From an uncultured Paenibacillaceae bacterium (GTDB lineage: Bacteria > Bacillota > Bacilli > Aneurinibacillales > Aneurinibacillaceae), in contig CALNBV010000184.1 of assembly GCA_937874515.1 (NCBI GenBank), positions 1-9,594 on the forward strand: a stretch of DNA of 9,594 bases, read 5' to 3'. This document shows, piece by piece, positions 5,870 to 9,594 of the stretch. The position numbers and the translations under genes are program-made. The stretch's first letter is position 1. Each line of letters begins with the position of its first letter. Below the pieces are notes generated by a model. It saw only the letters and a program-made list of their open reading frames with translations. It had not been told where the DNA came from and searched no databases.

Positions 5870-7132
5870 GTGATCGAAAAATATACGCTAAAGAACGGGG
5901 TACGTGTGATCTTTGAAAGAATTCCAACTGTTCGTTCTGTGGCGTTGGGAATCTGGATTGGAACAGGTTCAAAAAATGAAAGTAATCAAATCAACGGGAT
6001 TTCCCACCTAATTGAACATATGTTATTTAAAGGGACTAAAACCCGATCTGCAAAGCAAATTGCGGAGGTTTTTGACCAAATTGGCGGTAATGTGAATGCC
6101 TTTACTTCCAAGGAATATACTTGTTATTACGCGAGAGTACTAGATGAACATGCCCCATTAGCTATGGAAGTTCTTGCAGATATGTTTTTCCATTCACAAA
6201 TGGATGAGCAAGAATTGCAAAAAGAAAAGAACGTTGTAATTGAAGAAATTCGCATGTATGAAGATACTCCTGATGATCTTGTACATGATCTTATTGCACG
6301 GGCAAGTTTTCAAAACCATTCACTAGGAAATAGCGTGTTAGGCACAGAGGAAGTTTTAAATCAATTAACACCAGAAGATATATTCCGTTACATGGAAGGA
6401 CGTTATGTCCCCGAACAAACAGTCATTACTGTAGCGGGGAATATTCCTGAAGGGTTCCTCCCTATTATTGAAGGATATTTCTCACAATTTTCCCGTGAGG
6501 CCTACAATTATATACAGGATGGGGAAGCGAAATTCACAGGTGTATCTGTGCATAGGGTAAAAGAAACTGAACAAGCCCATCTTTGTTTATCTTTCCCTGG
6601 GTATCAAGTAGGCCATTCTGATATTTACTCTCTCATTCTTTTAAACAATATTCTTGGGGGAAGTATGAGTTCCCGTCTTTTCCAGGAGATTCGTGAAGAA
6701 CGGGGACTAGCCTATTCTGTCTTTTCTTATCATTCATCCTATCAGGATGCAGGGACCTTTACCCTTTATGCAGGAACGTCTACGAAACAAGTAGAAGAGG
6801 TTTATAAATTAATGCTGCATACTGTGGAGCAACTTCGCACAAAAGGAATTAGCCAGGAAGAATTAATAAAGGGAAAAGAACAATTGAAAGGCAGCCTTAT
6901 GCTTAGTCTGGAGAGTACCAATAGTCGTATGACCCGATTAGGGAAAAACGAATTATTGTTAGGCCGCCATTTAGATTTGGATCAAGTGGTGCAAGCTGTG
7001 GATCAGGTAACCATTGAAGGGGTCAACAATGTTGCAGATTATATCTTTAATCATGAGATGGCCATTGCCCTCGTTAGTTCTCTAGAAGGGATTCCAGATT
7101 ATATTAGGAGGGACGCCTTTGTACGCCGATAG
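5870..7132 (+). CDS. mlpA: M16 family zinc peptidase (MlpA/YmxG-like)
   Basis: This 420-residue protein belongs to the insulinase/mitochondrial processing peptidase-like M16B family. The inverted zinc motif HLIEHM supplies H46, E49 and H50, and E126 in VVIEEIRMYED lies 76 residues further on as the third ligand. The second half carries GGSMSSRLFQEIREERGLAYS, the conserved R/Y region that closes the active-site chamber. It has no signal peptide or membrane segment, so it should act in the cytoplasm. It is about ten residues longer at the C-terminus than I recall for B. subtilis MlpA; this tail (DYIRRDAFVRR) overlaps the dut ribosome binding site and start. The GTG start at 5870 sits seven bases after AGAGGGGG. 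In B. subtilis the homologue has been linked to control of extracellular protease production; its substrate is unknown to me. Confidence 0.93.
   Translation: MIEKYTLKNGVRVIFERIPTVRSVALGIWIGTGSKNESNQINGISHLIEHMLFKGTKTRSAKQIAEVFDQIGGNVNAFTSKEYTCYYARVLDEHAPLAMEVLADMFFHSQMDEQELQKEKNVVIEEIRMYEDTPDDLVHDLIARASFQNHSLGNSVLGTEEVLNQLTPEDIFRYMEGRYVPEQTVITVAGNIPEGFLPIIEGYFSQFSREAYNYIQDGEAKFTGVSVHRVKETEQAHLCLSFPGYQVGHSDIYSLILLNNILGGSMSSRLFQEIREERGLAYSVFSYHSSYQDAGTFTLYAGTSTKQVEEVYKLMLHTVEQLRTKGISQEELIKGKEQLKGSLMLSLESTNSRMTRLGKNELLLGRHLDLDQVVQAVDQVTIEGVNNVADYIFNHEMAIALVSSLEGIPDYIRRDAFVRR
7106..7112 (+). promoter_or_regulatory. dut ribosome binding site inside mlpA
   Basis: AGGAGGG lies within the last codons of mlpA, six bases before the dut TTG at 7119. 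It supports the TTG start and suggests that dut is translated by ribosomes finishing mlpA or loading just before its stop. Confidence 0.8.
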
Positions 7133-7577
7133 CAAAGTAAAGGTCGCTATTCAACTTTTACCGGGGAATGAGGATCTGGGGCTACCTGAAAAAATGACTA
7201 CCTTAGCAAGCGGCTTCGATTTAAAAGCGGCAATTGGTGAGCCTTTCACGATTGAACCTGGAAAAAGGGCTTTAATTCCTACTGGAATTGCTATTGCCAT
7301 GCCGGATCAATTAGAAGCCCAGGTTCGCCCTCGTAGTGGTCTAGCCTATAAAAAAGGAATTACAACCTTAAACGCTCCCGGTACAATTGATGCAGACTAT
7401 CGGGGGGAGATTGGCGTTATTCTCATTAATCATGGGGAAGAATCCTTTATTATTCAACGTGGGGAACGAATTGCCCAATTAGTATTTCAATGGGTACCAG
7501 TCATTGAATGGGAACCGATTAGAGATTTAAATCAAACTTCACGGGGGACCGGGGGGTTCGGTCATACCGGCGTTTAG
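7119..7577 (+). CDS. dut: dUTP diphosphatase (trimeric dUTPase)
   Basis: This 152-residue enzyme hydrolyses dUTP to dUMP and pyrophosphate, keeping uracil out of DNA and supplying dUMP for thymidylate synthesis. All five trimeric dUTPase motifs are present in order: ASGFDL (30-35), RPRSGL (70-75), GTIDADYRGE (88-97) with catalytic D91, RGERIAQ (114-120), and the glycine-rich RGTGGFGHTG (142-151) that closes over the substrate. The last motif has His where Ser is most common. It overlaps the 3' end of mlpA by 14 bases and starts with TTG. The spo0E-like gene follows after nine bases, and its ribosome binding site begins on the dut stop codon. B. subtilis lacks dut at this position; there, from memory, dUTPases are of another type or prophage-borne. 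Confidence 0.96.
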   Translation: MYADSKVKVAIQLLPGNEDLGLPEKMTTLASGFDLKAAIGEPFTIEPGKRALIPTGIAIAMPDQLEAQVRPRSGLAYKKGITTLNAPGTIDADYRGEIGVILINHGEESFIIQRGERIAQLVFQWVPVIEWEPIRDLNQTSRGTGGFGHTGV

Positions 7578-7586
7578 GAGGGAACA

Positions 7587-7760
7587 ATGGAGGGAGAGGA
7601 AGAGATAAGAAGGATGGAAGAAAAGATGGAGAACTTACGGCTTATTCTTCATCGAGTGGCTATTGAGGAAAAAGATGGCTTTCAAAATCCCGAAGTTCTA
7701 CTTTTAAGTTGCGAATTGGATGCCCTGATTGTTAAATATATGGAATTAAAGAAGAAATGA
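7587..7760 (+). CDS. Spo0E-like aspartyl-phosphate phosphatase family protein, 57 residues
   Basis: This short gene encodes a 57-residue, highly charged protein starting MEGEEEIRRMEEKMENLR. Two helices are predictable by eye (about 4-28 and 36-56), separated by a turn with GFQNPE. The second helix holds SCELDALIVKY (41-51), matching the SxELDxLIxxY signature of the Spo0E family. In that family the motif docks on the phosphorylated aspartate region of Spo0A. Family members dephosphorylate Spo0A~P and so delay sporulation; some members do not act on Spo0A. ATG 7587 is preceded by AGGAGGG at 7576-7582, which overlaps the dut stop, so translation is probably coupled to dut. A terminator begins on the last base of its stop codon. 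Family assignment is strong from the motif and size; the target is inferred. Confidence 0.82.
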   Translation: MEGEEEIRRMEEKMENLRLILHRVAIEEKDGFQNPEVLLLSCELDALIVKYMELKKK

Positions 7761-7794
7761 AGGAGTCATGGGAATTCCCTGACTCCTTTATTTT
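7760..7794 (+). terminator. intrinsic terminator after the spo0E-like gene
   Basis: AAGGAGTCA (7760-7768) pairs perfectly with TGACTCCTT (7780-7788). A bulged T and an inner GGGAATTCCC palindrome cap the stem, and TATTTT follows. The stem starts on the last base of the preceding stop codon. It ends the mlpA-dut-spo0E-like unit and separates it from ymxH. Confidence 0.9.
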
Positions 7795-7860
7795 GTATGC
7801 ATAAATCCCTCTTTGTCCCTAATAAAGCTATTAAAGGACGTACAAAAGGAGGAATCCACA

Positions 7861-8118
7861 ATGCGATTTAGTGAATTAGGGGGAAAGGAAATCGTTGATT
7901 TAAATAATGGGTCACGCATGGGTACTGCCGGCCAAACAGACCTTGTTATTGATACCGAGGGGAAGATTCATTCCATGCTTTTGCCTGGAGGTTCTTTTTT
8001 TGGGTTTAACAGAAAAAAAGAAGGGATGATGATTCCCTGGAATACCATTCGCACCATTGGATCTGAAATGATTATTATTGACATTAAATTAAGTAATTCC
8101 ATTTCTGAACTAGAGTAA
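7861..8118 (+). CDS. ymxH: YlmC/YmxH-family sporulation-associated PRC-barrel protein
   Basis: This 85-residue protein starts MRFSELGGKEIVDLNNG and contains a GQTDLVID strand pair, matching the small PRC-barrel proteins YlmC/YmxH of spore formers. The central MIPWNTIRTIGSEMIIID segment is the other conserved part. No enzymatic residues are evident; PRC-barrels usually bind RNA or protein. I chose ATG 7861 over the longer TTG 7813 frame because AAAGGAGG (7845-7852) lies eight bases before it, and because the family begins at MR(L/F)SEL and is about 85 residues long. It stands alone between the terminator at 7760-7794 and the 141-base gap before dpaA. Its place beside dpaA is the same as in B. 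subtilis. I found no convincing promoter in 7795-7845. The exact function is unknown. Confidence 0.88.
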   Translation: MRFSELGGKEIVDLNNGSRMGTAGQTDLVIDTEGKIHSMLLPGGSFFGFNRKKEGMMIPWNTIRTIGSEMIIIDIKLSNSISELE

Positions 8119-8259
8119 AAATTCTTCACCATATATAGGTTATAAGAATAGGATGGGGGTAGAAATGCAACGAATTCCAGGTAACCAGAATGACAGCAAT
8201 TGATTTGGTCTTTATCTCAAGGTCACATTGCTGTAAAATGGTTTGAAAGGGGTTATCTG
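8119..8259 (+). promoter_or_regulatory. dpaA upstream region with an interrupted inverted repeat; promoter not resolved
   Basis: This 141-base gap should contain the promoter of dpaA-dpaB. An interrupted dyad is visible: ATTCTT (8121-8126) with AAGAAT (8144-8149), enclosing ACC/GGT arms around ATATATA. CATATATA (8130-8137) resembles the CATA core of sigma-E/sigma-K -10 elements, but the downstream TA expected for sigma-K is missing and the nearest upstream AC is too far by a few bases. TAAAAT (8234-8239) has no good -35. No terminator for ymxH is visible, so read-through from ymxH is possible. Confidence 0.3.
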
Positions 8260-9165
8260 ATGCTTACGGGAATTCACGCTACCTTCATCGGTGGAGATGC
8301 CCGCCAGCTTGAAGTCATAAAAAAGTTCATCGAACTCGATGCAACGGTAACCCTCATCGGTTTTGACAATTTAGAGAGTAATTTCAATGGTGCGTTTAAG
8401 CGTAGCCTGACTCCTGAGGTCTTACACGATGTGGATGCCATAATTCTTCCTGTTGTTGGTACAGATGAACAGGGCTATGTAGAGAGTATTTTTTGTTCTA
8501 AACCTATGCAAATAAAGGATGAACACTTTGCTGCTCTACCTGCACATTGTTGTATTTATACTGGCCTTGCAAGAGAATACTTAAAAAAACTGGCAGCCTC
8601 ATTCAATTTGCAATTAAATGAAATACTGGATCGTGATGATGTGGCAATCTATAATTCAATTCCAACAGTTGAAGGAGCCTTGATGATTGCCATACAGAAT
8701 ACGGATTTTACGATCCATCATTCTAATGCATTGGTATTGGGATTTGGCAGGACAGGATTGTCCATGGCCAGAGCATTATATGGACTTGGTGCACATGTCC
8801 ATGTAGGGGCGAGAAAATCCGCAGATCTTGCCCGTGCCTATGAAATGGGATTAGAACCATTCCATATTGATGAATTAAGCGGTTATGTTCATAAAGCGGA
8901 TCTTATTTTTAATACGATTCCACACCAAGTGATAACGGCTAAGGTTATTTCTAATATGCCTCATCATACATTAATTATTGATCTTGCTTCCAAGCCAGGA
9001 GGCACAGATTTTCGTTATGCGGAAAAAAGGGGAATTAAAGCTTTATTAGCTCCTGGTTTACCTGGAATTGTTGCACCGAAATCAGCCGGACAAATATTAG
9101 CCAATACTTTGTCTCGACTGGTACTCGACCAGATGGAAATCAGGAGGAATAAAGGTGGATCTTAA
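8260..9165 (+). CDS. dpaA: dipicolinate synthase subunit A
   Basis: This 301-residue protein is the NAD(P)-dependent subunit of dipicolinate synthase (SpoVFA in B. subtilis). In the mother cell the enzyme converts the DapA product of the lysine pathway to pyridine-2,6-dicarboxylate, which is loaded with calcium into the spore core. The N-terminus has IGGDARQLEVI (10-20). A Rossmann domain contains LGFGRTG (160-166), and the C-terminal part carries DLASKPGGTDF and LLAPGLPGIVAPKSAGQIL. IYNSIPTVEG is another family hallmark. I chose ATG 8260 (MLTGIHATF), preceded by AAAGGGG at 8246-8252 with seven bases spacing. The frame is open back to TTG 8200, but those 20 codons do not resemble the family and have no ribosome binding site. 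It overlaps dpaB by 11 bases. Sigma-K control is expected from the family, but I saw no clear site. Confidence 0.95.
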   Translation: MLTGIHATFIGGDARQLEVIKKFIELDATVTLIGFDNLESNFNGAFKRSLTPEVLHDVDAIILPVVGTDEQGYVESIFCSKPMQIKDEHFAALPAHCCIYTGLAREYLKKLAASFNLQLNEILDRDDVAIYNSIPTVEGALMIAIQNTDFTIHHSNALVLGFGRTGLSMARALYGLGAHVHVGARKSADLARAYEMGLEPFHIDELSGYVHKADLIFNTIPHQVITAKVISNMPHHTLIIDLASKPGGTDFRYAEKRGIKALLAPGLPGIVAPKSAGQILANTLSRLVLDQMEIRRNKGGS

Positions 9166-9594
9166 AGGAAAAACCATTGGTTTTGGTTTGACTGGTTCCC
9201 ATTGCACCTTTGCGGAAGTAATGCCCCAGATTAAAAATCTAGTGAATCTGGGTGCATCGGTGATTCCAATTATTACACATACTGTTGCCAATACGGACAC
9301 TCGTTTTGGAGAATCAAAACATTGGCAAGCACAGCTTCACGAAATTACAGGAAATGAAATTATCTCATCTATTGTTGACGCAGAACCCCTGGGACCATCG
9401 AAAAAGTTAGATGTGATGGTCATTGCACCTTGTACAGGGACGTCCATTAGCAAGTTAGCTAATGCTGTTACAGACAGTGCCGTAATGATGGCAACAAAGG
9501 CCACTTTGCGCAATTTAAAGCCAGTTGTCATCGCCATTTCTACCAATGATGGACTTGGGTTAAATGCGTCAAACATTGCAAAGTTGTTAACAAC
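9155..9594 (+). CDS. dpaB: dipicolinate synthase subunit B, 5' part (runs off the window)
   Basis: A frame starting GTG 9155 stays open to the window end, giving 146 codons of about 200. The product starts (M)DLKGKTIGFGLTGSHCTF, the hallmark start of SpoVFB, with the flavoprotein (HFCD/Flavoprotein Pfam type) fold. The segment VIAPCTGTSISKLANA (from about residue 89) and the STNDGLGLN stretch match the same family. It pairs with DpaA to form dipicolinate synthase. The start overlaps dpaA by 11 bases, and its AGGAGG (9142-9147) is seven bases upstream, inside dpaA, so translation is likely coupled. In B. subtilis the next genes are asd, dapG and dapA, which supply the substrate; that region lies outside this window. 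Confidence 0.94.
   Translation, partial: MDLKGKTIGFGLTGSHCTFAEVMPQIKNLVNLGASVIPIITHTVANTDTRFGESKHWQAQLHEITGNEIISSIVDAEPLGPSKKLDVMVIAPCTGTSISKLANAVTDSAVMMATKATLRNLKPVVIAISTNDGLGLNASNIAKLLT

Noticed and set aside
7813..7860. N-terminal extension of YmxH from TTG 7813
   Set aside because: The AGGAGG at 7847-7852 would lie inside the gene and directs initiation at ATG 7861; the shorter product has the family length.
8165..8203. Twelve-codon frame MQRIPGNQNDSN as a gene
   Set aside because: Too short to support alone and its ribosome binding site is poor; kept only as part of the dpaA leader finding.
8200..8259. N-terminal extension of DpaA from TTG 8200
   Set aside because: It has no ribosome binding site and does not resemble DpaA N-termini; ATG 8260 has a well-placed AAAGGGG site and a matching family start.
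9097..9576. Reverse-strand open frames opposite dpaA/dpaB
   Set aside because: The forward strand encodes clear DpaA and DpaB sequence throughout; the reverse products have no recognisable features.
1..9594. Mobile elements, CRISPR arrays, tRNA/rRNA genes, phage or defence genes
   Set aside because: No long direct or terminal inverted repeats, spaced repeat arrays, transposase or integrase motifs, or cloverleaf sequences were seen; gene content is conserved core plus sporulation.

Overview
The window is a chromosomal stretch from an endospore-forming Firmicute of the order Bacillales. All genes are on the + strand. The evidence is a recognisable run of nrnA-truB-ribF-rpsO-pnpA-ylxY-mlpA-dut-(spo0E-like)-ymxH-dpaA-dpaB, strong AGGAGG ribosome binding sites, frequent TTG and GTG starts, moderate-to-low GC (roughly 40% by eye) and dipicolinate synthase genes, which belong to spore formers. 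The order resembles the Bacillus subtilis nusA-infB-rbfA-truB-ribC-rpsO-pnpA-ylxY-mlpA-ymxH-spoVF region. It differs in having an NrnA-type DHH gene before truB, and dut plus a Spo0E-like gene between mlpA and ymxH. This suggests a Bacillales lineage outside Bacillus sensu stricto (Paenibacillaceae/Brevibacillus-like or a related thermophilic group). I cannot fix the genus.

Layout. Bases 1-1987 hold the 3' end of an nrnA-like gene, truB (tRNA Psi55 synthase) and ribF (FMN/FAD synthesis), packed with a 4-base overlap and a zero-base junction. Bases 1988-2613 hold rpsO with its own sigma-A type promoter, a foldable leader that may be an S15 autoregulatory site, and a structured 3' region ending in a strong intrinsic terminator. 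Bases 2614-4785 hold pnpA and its terminator. Bases 4786-7795 hold ylxY (membrane-anchored NodB-fold protein lacking several catalytic residues), then mlpA (M16 peptidase), dut (dUTPase) and a 57-residue Spo0E-like protein, closed by a terminator that begins on the last base of the spo0E-like stop codon. Bases 7796-9594 hold ymxH (PRC-barrel), dpaA and the 5' part of dpaB, which runs off the end.

Together the genes cover RNA maturation and decay (truB, rpsO, pnpA, nrnA), flavin cofactor supply, nucleotide-pool hygiene (dut) and sporulation (spo0E-like, ymxH, dpaA/dpaB, probably ylxY). Several reported starts were moved inward from the longest ORF using ribosome binding sites and remembered family N-termini: rpsO, ylxY, ymxH and dpaA.

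I found no mobile element, CRISPR array, tRNA/rRNA gene, phage gene or clearly new system. The best leads are the short Spo0E-like gene in an unusual place, the GC-rich hairpin downstream of rpsO, the possible S15 leader, and the degenerate catalytic site of YlxY.
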